The notes: generated from the sequence alone by a model not told the origin. Counted from the stretch's first letter, positions 46,223-59,083 are shown. The stretch is DNA of 64,000 nt from Limnomonas spitsbergensis (GCA_037349105.1 JAYJMM010000068.1:124001-188000); one strand, 5' to 3'. Translations and numbers: made by a program.

Positions 46223-47040
46223 TTAGTTTTGAAAAGGAAGAGGGGGGGAAAGGAACAAAAGGAGAGGCCGGGAAGGCAGTGAAGACCAAGTCCGACACCT
46301 TAGTTCCACTAGAGAGTAGCCCTCAACAAAGCCTCTGAGAAAAGAAAAGTCCACACAAGCAAGCGTATCTGTCACGGTATATTGCAGTATACGTGCCAAA
46401 ACCGTAGGGACCGCTATTGCGGTCCCGGAGACTCCGCAGCTTCCCTGCGGAGCCCCCCTTTTAGGGTTAGAAGCCCAGCTTCCCACTTTCGGGAAGATCT
46501 GAGGCCAGGATTTCCCGTACACTAGTAATAAGGGCTTGCCGGGACATTGTATCCCGGCTTGCCCATTGTCCCTTACTTCGTTCCTTTTAAGTGGACAGGC
46601 CTCTATTTGTAAACCGCACCGGCTAGATCTTGGAGACCTACCCAGTAAAGAACAACAACGCCAGTACCACTCAACTAGTCAAGCCTAGGACAGCACGCAG
46701 CGTCTTAGCAGCCCTAGAGCCCCAAGCGAGACTCCTAGCCCGACTCAGGCCTACACCCACAGTCTACGGCTACGGTCTCTCCCGCCGCGCGCGGTAAGTG
46801 ACTCAGCGACCCTCCAGATTACCTATCTAGAAGGTCAGCGTTCTAACCAAACCTTGTGCTAAGACTCCGCGATTGTCATCTAGAAGTTCCTACCACAGCT
46901 TAACGCGCTGCGCATTCGCGGCCAGTGTGTAGACACTGAGCCCGCCCGTAGGCGTCCGCCACACTGTGGGGAAGAAGTCCGCCACGGACCCGAAGCTAAC
47001 ATCACGTGTCCACTTAAAAGGAACGAAGTGGATCTAGCCT
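46223..47040 (-). repeat. Diverged, inverted relative of the long direct repeat
   Basis: Read on the minus strand this stretch aligns in blocks with 1500-2530 of copy A: a GTCACTTACCGC segment, the CGTAGACTG/GTCCTAGG segment, GGTCCGTGGCGGACTTC, the inverted-end module (46573-47029, perfect 23-bp ends, ACTTCGTTCCTTTTAAGTGG at the left) and AATATACxGTGACAGA. Divergence is far greater than between copies A and B. It is probably a solo LTR or fragment of an older subfamily. Confidence 0.6.
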
Positions 47041-47652
47041 GATCAGCCTGACCCAACGAATCCTGCTAAAGGTGTATGTGCTGTGGAGCTTGGAATTTCT
47101 TTTTGAGACAGCAGATCTGCCTTGGACAGCTAGGAATCACTGAGCAGAGGATTCTTCATAGATATTCCAAGTCAATAGCTGCTTGCGCTGGGCGTGGCAA
47201 CCCAGAAGCAGACGTAGCTTGAAGATCAGGCTGTGAAGTTATAAACCCAGCTGATAGTGCCTGTGCACCTGGACTGCATTCGTGGTGAAGTGCACAACCC
47301 ACGTGTTGACGGAAGTGAGCAAGGATCTGGGATCCAAGTTTAAAAGCGGCAACCCGAGACTGTGCGCAGGAATCATCCGAAGTTGCAGTTGCAGCTTGAG
47401 CGGAACCTGCACAGCCTGAGGGGGAAGCTGCGCGACAGATCGGCAGGGAACAGCGGACGAGCCCAGCGATCCAGAAGGTGAGAAATTCCGCCAGACCCAC
47501 CAGAAAATTTAATACCCGTTGCTCGACCTGTCTGGCAAAGCCTAACCAGCCTGCAGAATGTAGAGGAGAGCGGAAGCAAGCTGTAAGCTGGCGCCCGGTT
47601 GCTGTGAGCCCACACAGTCCAACAAGTGCAGCTGTTCAGCATATTTAGCACA
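47041..47652. other. Probable 5-prime leader of gypsy element 2
   Basis: No LTR partner exists in the window because the element is truncated on the right, so its 5-prime LTR cannot be identified by self-comparison. No convincing coding sequence is present; the minus-strand frame at 47500-47156 looks like a shadow. Confidence 0.4.
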
Positions 47653-50600
47653 ATGCAGGATGCAATTGTAGATCCCAACCGCCACCAACACCCAGATACT
47701 GCAAGACGCAGTGGGCGGGTGAGGGGGATGGAACCAGGGGAGGACCCCATGACACCCATAAATGCGGCTGTAGCCGAGGAAGCTATGCAGATTGCCCTTG
47801 GATTGTCCAGAGATGACTATGCAGAGGTGGGGGAGAACAAGGCCCTAGGGGTCGAAGGTTCTCTTGCCTTGGATGCGGGTATGGTGCACGTTGAAGTGAC
47901 ACGCAGGGGTATCGGACGAGGCAGCATCGCGCGCATAACCTGGGCTGAGCCAGGAAGAGGAGCGGTGGCCAGTGCCCGTCGATGGATCCCTGGACCCGAC
48001 CTCGGAGCCACCCACTGTGAGGTCTTGCACCGGTGGTGTTGGAGAGGGTGGCGGGCCAGCGCGACCTCCGGATGATCTGCCTGAACAAGCAGGAGTGGAA
48101 GGAGTCGACGCCGAGCCGCACCCCCTGGCACCTGCCCAGAGGGAAGCCAGGGAGTCCCAGCCTGAGCCCGCAGTGGTCAGGGGGGAGAGAGGAGCGGTCC
48201 AGCCAGCAGCGGTCAAGATGGAGCGGACACGATCCAACGAACAGCAGATCCAAGGGGAATCAGCAGAAACAGTGGTGAGCTTACGGGATCTGCAAAGACG
48301 CAGCGACCCACATGCCGCGGCTGCGCAGGCCGTCCCGGTAGGACAGCCGCGGGCCGAACTAGCCGTCAAGGAGGAGCCGCCAAATCTGAGTGGGGGAATG
48401 CAGGCGCCAAGGGGAGTACCGCCTAGGCCAGAGCTGCAAAGGATGAAGCAGACGAGGCCGTCCCGTATCCCAGTGGAGGAAACAACGGAAGCGTCGGCAT
48501 ACGGCACACCCATGTCCAGGTTCCCTGCTAGCGCAAGCGGGCAAAGGCAGGAGGCTGTGGCCGATCACGACAGCTAGGAAATGGGGGGCGGCGGCCAAGC
48601 CGACAGCCTCTACGGGTACTTCAGCAACACGGCATGGACGCCTATCCCAGGGGAGCGGCGCCCGGCGGAGGGGGAGCACTCGAGGAGCATAAGCCATCCA
48701 GATCCGGCGGAGCAGCCAGCGGGAGAGCTTCTACCGATCGGATGGGCAGGCGTTCTGCAGTGGGCAGCACGGCTGTGGCAGCAGGTATGCTCCAGGTAAT
48801 TCGCCCACCTCAGTGATCAGACCCGGGCCATCGAGGAGTTCCGAAGTCACCACCTGGCAGAGTGGGCAACAAAGGCCATCATGGGCATCCTCCACACGGG
48901 GCAATACAGGGCAACGCTGTTGGCAGCCACGCTGGGTGTCCAAGGGAGCAGCAGGGCCAGAGGCGGCCCTCGCTGTTAAGGCCGTCGCAGACGAATGGTG
49001 CAACGGCACAGCAGGGGATCAGGAGGGGCCCGATTCCGAGCAAGAGGAGGAGCTCCAGTAGTGAGAAGGATTTGAGGCATCCAGGCTGCAGCCAGACGAC
49101 CGGCAGGGAGGTGCGAAGGTGGCAGGAGCAGACAGAAGGAACTGCCCCAGATGCAAGCCAAGCCAGGTGGGAGCGCCTGGAGGCCAGCAGTGAGCCCAGC
49201 CTCCGGAGCCAGCGGCTGGATGCAGGGCGCAGGCCCAGGCCAAGCAGCCCCGCGACCAGCGAACAGCCAAGGACAACCAGCTTGCAGCTAGCCAGGCCAG
49301 CAGAACAGGGCTCGGCACCTAGAAGGGCCAGCAGGCAAGAGTCCCACGCTATGCTGCGCATCGTGGACAATAAGGAACACAGCAGCCAAGAGGGCCAGGT
49401 GGACCACATTGCGGAATTCCTGTGGGGCCAAGCGGCCCAGGCAGAGGGCAGGCCGGACAGGAGGAGCCAAGGCCCCAACCAAGGAAAACGGATCCTGCAG
49501 GAAATCGATCCAGCAGGTACGGCCGGGAGAGGCGGCGCGCAAAGGCAGGAAAGCAGGGACGACGACTTGTCAGTTTCCGAGGCAAGGGAGTACACTGGCG
49601 GGACGCAACCAAGCAGGCCCAGCAGTCACCAGCCAGGAAGGCAGGCGGAGTCAGAAGAAATAGACACCAAGAACCTGTGTTGCAGCCTTCAGGGGGCGGC
49701 AGCCACCCCAGAAGCATGACAAGCGAGAGGCCATATGGGGGCGGGCAGTCCCAGGGAAGTGCAGACCGCAGAGACAGCAGGGACCAGCGCAGTCGGAACC
49801 CAACCAGGGGTGGAGGCGACGGGTCAGGCTCTGACCCCAGCGAATTGGATTCAGAAAGATCGGGGGGACGCGGCCCGGGACCCAGCAGGGAATCCATGAA
49901 GCAGAAAAGGGAGAGCGTGGCCTTGGAGCAGGCGGAAGCACATTTGCAGCTGCAGAAACAGATGATCCAGCAGCTGGCCGGGGGAACCAGGTTCCCCAAA
50001 ATCTCCACCATCCAAGGCAATGTGCCATTGCTGGACATGTCCCAGCCGAGGGAGGTCGCAGCCAGGCAATACTGCCAGGCCTGCAGCCCATGGGGCTCGC
50101 ACAACCGCCTGGCTTTATCTGACGAGCCGCCAGCCCTGGCAGTGGTGGCAGGGGAGGTCGCGGGGTCTTGCCAGGCCCCCTCTGCCATGGCTCTGTTGGT
50201 CCGCTCCTTGGTGAGCATGTGGACCGCCAAGCCAGCATGCGTGGGGCCGCTGGTGGTAACCATACGATCAGCGCCCCAAGGAGACAAAGCCTCCGGGGAG
50301 GTTGAGCGGATCCAGGAGGCGTGGACGCCCTCGGTGGTCGGGCCGCCAAGCGAGGTGTCCCTGCTCACCCTGTGGATCAGGGTGGTTCAAAAGGAGGTAG
50401 GCAAGCCGACTTCAGACGATAGGGCAGCGGTCACCGGCCTCAAGCTGGGAGTCAAAACCACCTTGGACCCGGGCGTCAAGCCAGAGGTAACTGTGGAGGC
50501 ATTCGCCCACAGAGTCATGTCCACAGCGGAGCTGCTGCAGATCTCCAGGGACGCGGTTGACCACTTCGGAAGGAGGCATTCGGTGGCCCACATGTTCTAT

Positions 50601-51284
50601 GAAGGGCTGCCATGGGCGGTCCGGGTCAAGCAGACTGCATTTATCATGACCGTGCCAGGCTACATGTACATGACAGACGATGGTCAGGTGGAAGTCCTGA
50701 CGCAGCAGGTGCTGCTGTGGGAGAGGTTCGCCCTGGAGTTGGGGGACCTGGCTGCCCTGGACACCAGGTAAGGGCCAAGAGACCAACAGCATAGGGGCCA
50801 TGGGGAGCAGCAGGCGGGACGCGGCAGATGAGATAGGCCAAGCCAGTGGGAGGCCAGGCCTAAATTAGATGGGCCGGGATCTGCGCCTTTACAGAACAGC
50901 AACCAGCCTGTTAGGCAGGAAGGAAGAGCCAAGGGGGTCACGTGGGCCGACCAAGACACAGCCTTGACGACCAGCACCCAAGGCACTGGGGGTGCCCCCA
51001 AGGCCTGCTTCCAATGCGGCAGCCTGGACCACCTGGCAAGGGACTGCAGGATTCCTAGAGCTAGAGACGAACGCCGCCCAACTCCCCTGGCCACCGACAT
51101 TGCTACGGAGCAGGCCAGGCCGCCGCAGCAGCCATACCCGCAGCCGCCAAGGCCACTTGGGCAGCCTGCCAGCAGAAACTATGACAGAAACCAAGGCGGC
51201 AGGCAATTCCCAAGGCAACCGCAGGGGCAGGCGGGGCATGGCCAGCAGTCGGCTCACATGTCCCACCTCTCCGGCCCCTCATAG
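47653..51284 (+). pseudogene. gag polyprotein of gypsy element 2
   Basis: ATG 47653 opens MQDAIVDPNRHQHPDTARR. Collinear protein-like sequence passes through frame changes near 47960, 48560-48860 and 49690. The first 2 kb is low-complexity. From about 49900 a helical region (ESVALEQAEAHLQLQKQMIQ) leads into a probable capsid domain (50200-50770, with HMFYEGLPWAVRVKQTAFIM). After stops at 50769 and 50829 the same frame contains the zinc knuckle CFQCGSLDHLARDC (51006-51047), which binds RNA. TAG at 51282 ends gag, or might once have been a readthrough signal, because the protease continues in the same frame. Confidence 0.65.
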
Positions 51285-52013
51285 CTAGCTGAGCCAGATG
51301 GGTGGCACCAGACGGTTGCCGAAATGCTGAGCGAGTCCGTCGCCTTGCTGACGCAGGTCGGGCTAACGCCCAGGCCTGGGGAGTACAAGCAGGCAGCCCA
51401 CAACGCCATGCCTCGGTCCTTCAGGCCCTCATCTAGCAGTGAAGAGGAGAGAGAACCGCTAGTTATTGAACGAGTTTCCAGGAAAGGAGCAAAGATACTT
51501 GCATTAAGTCGGCTAGCTGACGGTCTGTGTGATGTCCGCGCGCATGTGGTTTACCTTAACGAGAGGATCACAGCCCTGGCGCACACTACCATGCCAATGG
51601 GGACCACGCCAGTCCGCGGTGAGCCGGGCTGGGTTGGTCGGGGGCGTACGGTCACCATCAGTCCTAGGCTGCAGTACTTCACGAACGACGGGCGTGACTA
51701 CAGCCAATGCGTGGGCCTCATGGTCAAAGGGAAAGTGCTAGTGGCCCAGAAAGCGCTGATGGACACAGCTTGCCCTTGCCATGTCATCACCGTCAATATC
51801 GCCGAAAAGCTGGTGGCCATGGGGGCCAAGCTGGTCCTGACGGACGAGAAAATCAGGACCACCGACAATGCTGGCGCTGACCTGCACGGGATCCTTTTCA
51901 TCTACGTCGTGTACGGGTACAGGAGCCCGAACGCGATCGAGGAAAAGGCAGCGGTCAGGGTAGTCAAGACGCCCCCTGACGCGTACGAGCACCTGGTGAG
52001 GAACCCCGAGTAA
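51285..52013 (+). CDS. Retropepsin-like aspartic protease of gypsy element 2
   Basis: In the gag frame, VLVAQKALMDTACPCHVITV gives the active-site triplet Asp-Thr-Ala (codons from 51762) in place of the common D-[ST]-G, followed by KLVLTDEKIRTTDNAGADLHG and a strand-rich tail. Dimeric retropepsins cut the polyprotein. DTA is a tolerated variant in some families. About 130 codons of Ser/Glu-rich linker precede the domain. Confidence 0.6.
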   Translation, partial: LAEPDGWHQTVAEMLSESVALLTQVGLTPRPGEYKQAAHNAMPRSFRPSSSSEEEREPLVIERVSRKGAKILALSRLADGLCDVRAHVVYLNERITALAHTTMPMGTTPVRGEPGWVGRGRTVTISPRLQYFTNDGRDYSQCVGLMVKGKVLVAQKALMDTACPCHVITVNIAEKLVAMGAKLVLTDEKIRTTDNAGADLHGILFIYVVYGYRSPNAIEEKAAVRVVKTPPDAYEHLVRNPE

Positions 52014-52253
52014 CTCAAGTACGGGGGGATCCTGGAGGCTGCGGGGCGCTTGCACCCTGTTTCCCCAGGGTGGAGCCGACGGGCTGACCCTGCCGCTCGT
52101 GCTGGCCTCCCCAGCAGGGGGCCACCAGGCGGTAGCAGCAGCATGGGCCGGCCTGGACGACCCTGAATTGGTGCCCGGGGGGTGGCCCGCAGATTGGGAC
52201 GAGGAGATCCCAGACCTAACCCCGGATTGTGCCATGGTAACAGGTACATGAGC

Positions 52254-54170
52254 CAAGCTACAGCAGCACACCACTGTGGCTGCGACCCGCGTCACTCGCC
52301 TGCCCGCGGCAGAGGCACATGCAGCGGCACCAACGGGTGCCATCGAGGCCAAGGCCAAAGAAGGCCGCGGTGCAGGAGCTGAAGGGGAGTGCCAGCGGGC
52401 AAGACAAAAAGGGGCCACCCCTACAGCCGCACCGGGGGCCGGGCCAGCTAGCAGGGCCACTGCCCAGGCCTGCCCAACGCCAACGGGCCAGGACGGTACC
52501 AGGGGTACCGGGGGCCAGCCCGCCAGCGGAGACAGGGACGGCGAAGCCCTAAGCCCCTCAGTTGCAGCGCGGGACAAAGCAATGTTAGCCATGGAGCAGG
52601 AGCACGCAGCCCGGCAGGAGGTCAGGGTTACCCTGCAGAAGCAAAAGGACGGCCCCTGCGCATACTGCGACATGCGCATATCGCATACTGACAAGGAATG
52701 CGAGCAGCGGCTCAGAGCGCTCCTGGACACCAAGCCAGGCACAGGCGAGGACTCATACAGCAGGAGCAGCTGACAGCCAGGCTCCCCAGCTACGCACACG
52801 CAAGACATCAGTTCCAGCGATGAGGAGAAGACCGACTCGGAGGGCGAGCAGCAGGCAGGCCCGGCCGACCCCAGGGATGCAGTCATCAGCAGCTTGGAGG
52901 CCCGGATCCAGGAGCTGAGCAAGGCCCTCAGGACCATGGCCAAGCAGAAAATCTCCAGCAGGGAAGCCGACATATACTTTCTCAAGATGGAGCAGTCCAG
53001 GGCCGTGACTGGCGGGGCTGCGGAGAGGGACCTGTCCCGATGGAGGATCGAGTGCGACTCGTGGATCGCCGAGATCAACGTGCTCAAGAGGACGTACAAG
53101 GAGACGTACAGAAGCACAGAAGCAGCCCCAGAGCTGTACCCCATTAGCCCCAGTGAAGTCCAGCGGGCAGCTAGCAGCGGAGCTAGGGGAAGAACCAGGG
53201 AGGCCGAGCAACCGCAGCTGCTAGCAAGGAAGAGTGCCTACGCCCCACAGCATGACATGGCACTGGACGGAGGAGCCAAGGGAAGCGTGAAGGACGGCGA
53301 GGAGGGGACGAGGAGCGATAAGCTCACCGAGGTCCAGGAGGTACTGAACGGGCTCAACGACCCTGCCCTCTGGGGCCCCGTGGAGGAGCTAGCGCCGGAC
53401 CAACAAGACGAAAGAGGCAAGCCCAAAGGGGGCGACCACTCCAGGGCAGATGTCAGCCGCAGCCCCAGGCCTCGGGCACGGGGGTCAAGCTGCGGCCCGG
53501 AACGCAACCCCAACGGCTGCATGGGGCCCAGGCTCGCCAGCGCTGAAGGGCGTCAACCAAGGGGAAGGAGCCCAGAGCGCCACAACGACCGCAAGGAGCG
53601 GCGGCACCCCAGCGCCGAGAAGCCCCAGGACGAACGCATGCCGGTAGAGCCCGCAGGCGGAAGGACCGGCATGGATCAGCAGCTCCAGGAAGGATCACCG
53701 GGAAGAAGGCGACCCCCAGCACCACGGGGCGCCTGCAGCGGCAGAGACCAGCGCCCCAGGGGTAAGGAAGTCAACAGCCCAGACGGCAGGAACCGGAGCA
53801 GGTGAACTAGAAGCCGTAGCCCCGTCACCCTCGGAAAGGCGCCCCGCCACATAAGCAGGGAGCATGAGGGCAGAAGCGGTGGGCACAGGGCCAAGGGGGT
53901 TGCCCGCAGCCCCCACGGCGAGCGTTGGCCGCAGGGCAGAGCCCGGAGCCCCTTCAGAGAGAGGAGGCCCACAGCCCACAGCCCCGTCAGAGAGAGGAGG
54001 TCAACCGCCGAGGAGCCTGGAGAGAGCAGGCGGATCAGGTGGACACCGCCCGAGGAACCTGCCCGGGGCAGGTCTGACAAAACCGCAAACCCTCAGAGGG
54101 GCGCTTGCTACATCTGCGGGGAGCCCGGCCACCTCGCCTACGAGTGCAGCCAGGCTCAGACCCGGCCCTA
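52254..54170 (+). pseudogene. Accessory ORF: degenerate zinc knuckle, coiled coil, RS-rich stretch and CCHC knuckle
   Basis: One frame is collinear from about 52254 to TAA 54168, broken by TGA at 52771 and 53803. It contains CAYCDMRISHTDKEC (CX2CX6HX3C, knuckle-like), a coiled coil (SSLEARIQELSKALRTMAKQ), a Pro/Arg-rich stretch with many RSP and RSR dipeptides on both sides of the second stop, and a canonical CYICGEPGHLAYEC knuckle at 54106-54147. The layout resembles a second gag-like or RNA-binding protein lying between protease and RT, where Ty3/gypsy elements normally have only a short spacer. Confidence 0.5.
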
Positions 54171-57100
54171 ACGGCCCAGCAGCAGAGGAGAAGACCGGAC
54201 GCGAGCCCCTGACGGCTCAGGGGCCAGCCGTGTCAGGCAGGAAGACCCGGCCAGCGGCGGCCAGCAGCACGACCACCTCCGCGACTTGTTCGAAGCGTCC
54301 AAGGCGGAGCCTTTCGACGTGTGGGCAGTCCGGCGAGCTGGCACTCTACCTCCAGACCGGCTGCCATGCCCGCCCGGGGGACCAAGGTGGGCTGGCAGGG
54401 GGACCCACGGGTGCTTCGCAACCATCCCAAGGGGGCAAGACCCGGGGTTTGACGAGCAAGACACCTGGGCCGAGCAGGTGTGGGTTGACGCGCACCCAGA
54501 AGGGCAGGAGGAGCAGGCGCGGCAGCCAATGGACCCTCAGGAGGGTTACGAGCCGAATCCAGGGGCAGGCCATGCGTGGGGGATCGATCAGACCCCTGGG
54601 GCGCGGGAAGGAGAGGTGCCCCAGCAAATCCACCATTGGAGGGTGGCCGTTGAGGCGTTGGCCACATGACCATGCCCAGAGGCTCCCCTTAAAACACGGC
54701 CCACGCCCTAGAGTTCTTGGCCTACCTGAGGCACCTGGGAGCGCCAGCCCCACAGGAGGGGTGGCTCGCCTTCCTCGCACCGTTCCTGCAGGACCTGAGA
54801 GCCAGGGAAGAGGGCTATGCCCGCAGCGCCTCCGAGGGCGGCTCCCACAGCCACGGCCCCGAGCAGTCGGGGGAGGTTCCTTGGGACGAAGGGGAGTCGG
54901 ATGGCCTTCCCCTCGGCCCTGACGATCTCCCCGATGTGTTGTGCCCAGGTACCCCCGCAGCAGAGGAGCCCGCCGCCGGGCCAAGGGCCGCAGCTTCCGA
55001 GGAAGGGAGTGGCAGCAGCCCCATGTTGCAGGCCCATGAGGCCAAGGGGAGCACCACCAGCCACCCCCCAGCCGCACCCAGTGGCCATCGCAGCTGCATG
55101 GCGGAGGGGGGCCCGCTGGAGGTGACGTGGATGGAGGTAGACGCAACCAGCGAAAGAGAGGAGAGGAGCGAGCCAGAGGGGCCGCATGAACCAGACGACA
55201 TGGGCGATAGCGGCCTCGCTGCCGCAGAGGACAGAGGGGCCCAACGCGCACCAGGGCCGGGGCGAGGCAACCCTTGGCCCATGAGGAGCTTCGTGCAATG
55301 GTACCTGGCAGGTACCGACATGTCAGAAACAGCCACCACCGAGGCCATGATCACCCTCCCAGCCCAGTATGCGGACGGGCTATGCAGGCTGCAAAACCAC
55401 TGGTGTATACCGCGAGGGGAGGTGATCTGTGTCAGCAAGCAAGCCGCGCTGCAGGCAGTCGCAAGGCTGGTCTTCCCTGGGACGCAGTCACAGCGGTGCT
55501 CCTGACAGCGACCCTTAAAGGTTACATCAGATTCAGCACAGCCATGGAGGAATTCATGGGTGCCACGTGGGTGCATCCCATCTACGAGGGCTGCGTCAGC
55601 GAGCTCCTGGGCAGCGTGGCCAGAGAGGGGGTCACTGCGGTGGAAGAGCAGATCCGGGCCAACACAGCAGTTGCGGATACCGCCCGCTCCTACGGCATGT
55701 GGCAGCACGCCCATGACGGGTTTATGCGGACGCCATGGGCAGAGAGCTGCGTCATGAGCCTCGCGCACCACCCTTTTCCTGGCCAACCAGGCCTTCTGCG
55801 TGCCCACACAAGCCGCTGCCCATCAAGCGGCTGACCTGGCGGCGAGGCAGGACCAAGGCGGGTACGATTGGGCCGGGGTCTTCCACCCCGGGGCGCCTCG
55901 CCACTGCCCCAGCGTCGTCATGAGGGGGCAGGACATCGCCAGAGAAGTCATGGGTCAGGCGGTACCTTGGGGGTACGCGCCAGGAGAAGCCATGGTGGCT
56001 ATCCCAGTGAGGCTGGCAGTGGCCTACTACCATGGAGACTTGCGGGAGCAAGGCGACCAGCCGAGCCCCGTGCCAAGGGCATGGGTCCACATGCACGCCA
56101 CACGCGATGACCAGCCCGTGTGGTTTTTCTTCAAGACAGCCACTCAGGTGCAAAGCGCCAGATGCCCCTCCGTGGAGCTAGCGGAGGAGCACGCGCTGTC
56201 TACCATCAGAGGAACAGACCCAGCAGCTTGGTCCATCATGATGATGGCCCTAAACAGGACGTTGCTGCCAGGACAGATGTCAGCAGCGGTGAAAAACATC
56301 GAGATCGTGGACGAACTGTGGGCACCCCTGGAACGCGCTGACTGCCCCACACAACCCTCGGCGCGATGCACGCCAGAGGCGGGCGAGTCCGCGTAGAGAG
56401 GCGAGCAGGCCCTAGACCTCTCAGCCTTTGCACTGGGCAGGCTTCAGATCTGCCTGAGACAGTGGTTGCAGGTGGAGCAAGCAGCCTACTACAACAGCAT
56501 GCTGTCCATCCTGCACCCCCACTGGTCCGCTCCAGCAGCCACGGTTCGCCTGTGGTGGCAAAGGCACCCCGAGGGAGCGGTCACACTTCACTCCCTATTC
56601 AGCGGCATCAACCACGATGCAGCCCTGCGGGACCTGACGAGGCTGCTGGATCAGGGCATTGAGGACCGCCAGGAGACGCCGCGGGGGCGATGGGGAGCGT
56701 TCCGGGAGTTCGCCAGACCCGGCAGCGCCAACAGCTATGACGGAGCGACCCTGGACATGCCATTCGGCAACAAGGAACAGGCGTTCTTCACCTCGCTGCA
56801 GGGGGGTGACATGGAATTGGAGTGGCCCGAGTCAGACGAGGAGGACGAACTGGAAGGGCTGCCACAGCTGCTGCATGACTCAGATTCCGAGGGGGAACCA
56901 GCAGCCGCAGCAGAGCAGACAGAACCGCCAGCGGAGAGGGTGGCAGCGGCTGTAGAGCCCACCGCGGCCGCAGCTCGCTCTCCGCAGCAGGACAGCCAGC
57001 GGGAGCAAGGCCCAGGGGAGCGGCCAGAGCTCGCGACCCCAGGAGCCCGCGCAGCCCAAGCGCCCAGCTGGAACAAGGGGCTCAGCGAGACCAGCAGCGA

Positions 57101-57690
57101 GGACAGCCCTCCAGAACCTGGGGGGCCCATCTCACCCTCTCAGGCAGCTGCAGGGGTGCCCGAGAACAAGCTTAAAGACCTCTTCAAGGAGCAATGGGCT
57201 GACGAACTGAGACGTTTCGTGTCCCAGCGCGACAGGCAGCGGCTTGAAGACGGGGCACCATGGACGGACCGTCAAGAGGAGACCGAAACCAGGAGCAGCC
57301 GCATCGAAGCCAGCCTGTGTTACAGGCTGGGCATGGTTCCGGGGCTCGACCCCAACCCAAGGATGCAGGGGCACAACCAAGCGGCAGAGGATTTAAGGCA
57401 GACCCTCCGAATCCGCTTGCTGACCCACGCAAGTGAGAAGCACGAGGCAGCTCTTAACAAGCTGCTTGCCACGGGCCCGGCAAGGGGGGCAAGCTCGGGG
57501 CCGCTACCGGTCCGGCGGCGAGCCAGCTTAGGGACAGCCAGCGGGATGGGTGCCCGCCTGGAGCACACCTCGGGCCAGCTGCCAGTACCAGAGGAAGACC
57601 AGGTTCAGGCAGCCCGGGCCGGCCCCGTGGAGGAGCCATCAAGGTTCAAAGTCATCCTGGCGGCACCACCAGCACAGGCCCCGGGGGCGA
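54171..57690 (+). pseudogene. Accessory region of unknown fold
   Basis: Protein-like sequence continues through frame changes near 54680, 55490 and 55790 and a TAG at 56394. A globular part (about 55260-56360) includes SFVQWYLAGTDMSETATTEA, GCVSELLGSVAREGVTAVEE, VPWGYAPGEAMVAIPVRLAV and AWSIMMMALNRTLLPGQMSA. It is followed by WSAPAATVRLWWQRHPEG and then by an acidic, Gln/Ala-rich linker (56820-57690). I recognise no family. Its size and regular composition suggest a real domain of the element, possibly structural, and not random sequence. Confidence 0.4.
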
Positions 57691-57691
57691 C

Positions 57692-59083
57692 GTGCCTTGC
57701 GCATGGTGCAGCCAAGCCCGCAGCGGCGAGCGCATGGTCCGGTGCGACACATGTGGAACTCCATGGCACGACCTCTGCATGAGGACCCCACGGACAGGGG
57801 CAGCCAGGGTGTGCCAGTTCTGCACGATCTCTGAGACCGTGTTGCAAAGGTGTTTGGGATGTGGGGAGAACCTCCGCCCAGCAAACCAGCCCAGCAAGCG
57901 ATGCTGCCGATGCCACGCCACAGCCTGCAGCAACTTCGCAGGCAAACCAGGCGTTGGCGGAAGCCGGCGAGGGGTGTGGGCCTGCTGCGGCTGCAGCGAC
58001 TCGGTACCCCCGGCATGGGGCCACGGCTCCGTCCACGGCGAGCCGTGCATGCGATGCGGAAAAAAAAGGCACGACTACCACGCCTGCCCCGCACCAGAAG
58101 TACGGGAGGGCAGGTGTGCCATCTCCTACCACCAGGGGCACCTGACCGAGGCATGCCTTGAGCGCAACCAGTAGCTGGGCATCATCAGACAAACACAGAT
58201 GGAGGACGACTCCATGCTCGGGGTTCGGTGGTGGTGCGACGTGCAAGAGACGCTGTCAAGCGAAAGGGAAGTGGTGTTCAGGGCAAACCACGGCAGGGCC
58301 ACAGCCTACGAAGTGCAACAAGCCATCGAGGCGCGAAGGAGGGATGAGGCCAGCCTGGCTAGGAGGGGGGAGCATCGCCCTGTACCACTCAGGGAATGGT
58401 TCAGGGAAACAGATGACCAGCCCCTTCAACCATCCATGCACGCAGTCCAATGCGCCCAGATTCTGTCCATCGGGGCAGACCTGGTCAAGGCCAACGACGA
58501 GGGATTGTGGCCAGAAGCGGGCGGGCCATTGGACAACTGGCCGGTAGAGTGGAGGGTGACGGAAAGAACCAGCATGTGGAGCTACCTGGCCATCCAGCGA
58601 ACAATGCTCCAGCCCCACCAGCTGGACAGACAACCGCAGAGGGAGGCCAGGGGCAGCGGCAATGTCAGAGCACAATCCGCCAGCCAGGCGAACGCGCACA
58701 GACCTGCTGCGGACAACGCACGCCAGGCCGCAGTAGGAGGGCGTCAGACCCCAGTCAGCAGCGGAGAAGCCGGGGCAATTGATTCATCAAGGGCCAGGGC
58801 CGCCGCAGCTCGGAGTGCGCGAAACGTCAGGAACCGCTCGCGCCAGGGGCGCAAGAGGGCGGCAGAAAGAGAAATCAATAGCAGCACTGAGTGTCCGTCG
58901 CCACCCACCAAGATCAGCCAGGTGGAGCTGGAGATCTCCTGGAGGGAGGGGCCGGTTGGGCAGGGCCCAACCACCCAAACACCGCCAGCTCCAGAAGGGC
59001 CGCAGCCCAGCCCCAGACGACAGCCCGCTTGCCGGGGCCTCCTGTCATGCACAGCCTTCAGAGGACTCCTGGCGTGCCTCTGA
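57692..59083 (+). pseudogene. Zinc-finger cluster (PHD, PHD-like, CCHC) and N-terminal extension of pol
   Basis: CAWC, RCDTC, WHDLC and VCQFC give a PHD-type C4HC3 finger at about 57695-57825. Next, CLGC, CCRC and CCGC (57850-58000) give a second treble-clef-like finger, and CMRCGKKRHDYHAC (58046-58087) is a CX2CX4HX4C zinc knuckle. After TAG 58172 the same frame continues with VRWWCDVQETLSSEREVVF and an Ala/Arg-rich tail to 59083. The cluster could bind histone tails and the genomic RNA, tying the integration complex to chromatin; that role is inferred from domain type. Confidence 0.55.

Noticed and set aside
47845..57640. Long minus-strand frames opposite gypsy element 2
   Set aside because: High GC leaves the antisense frames open; the plus strand carries the recognisable motifs in collinear order (knuckles, protease, RT), and the antisense products are Pro/Ala/Leu-rich without domains.
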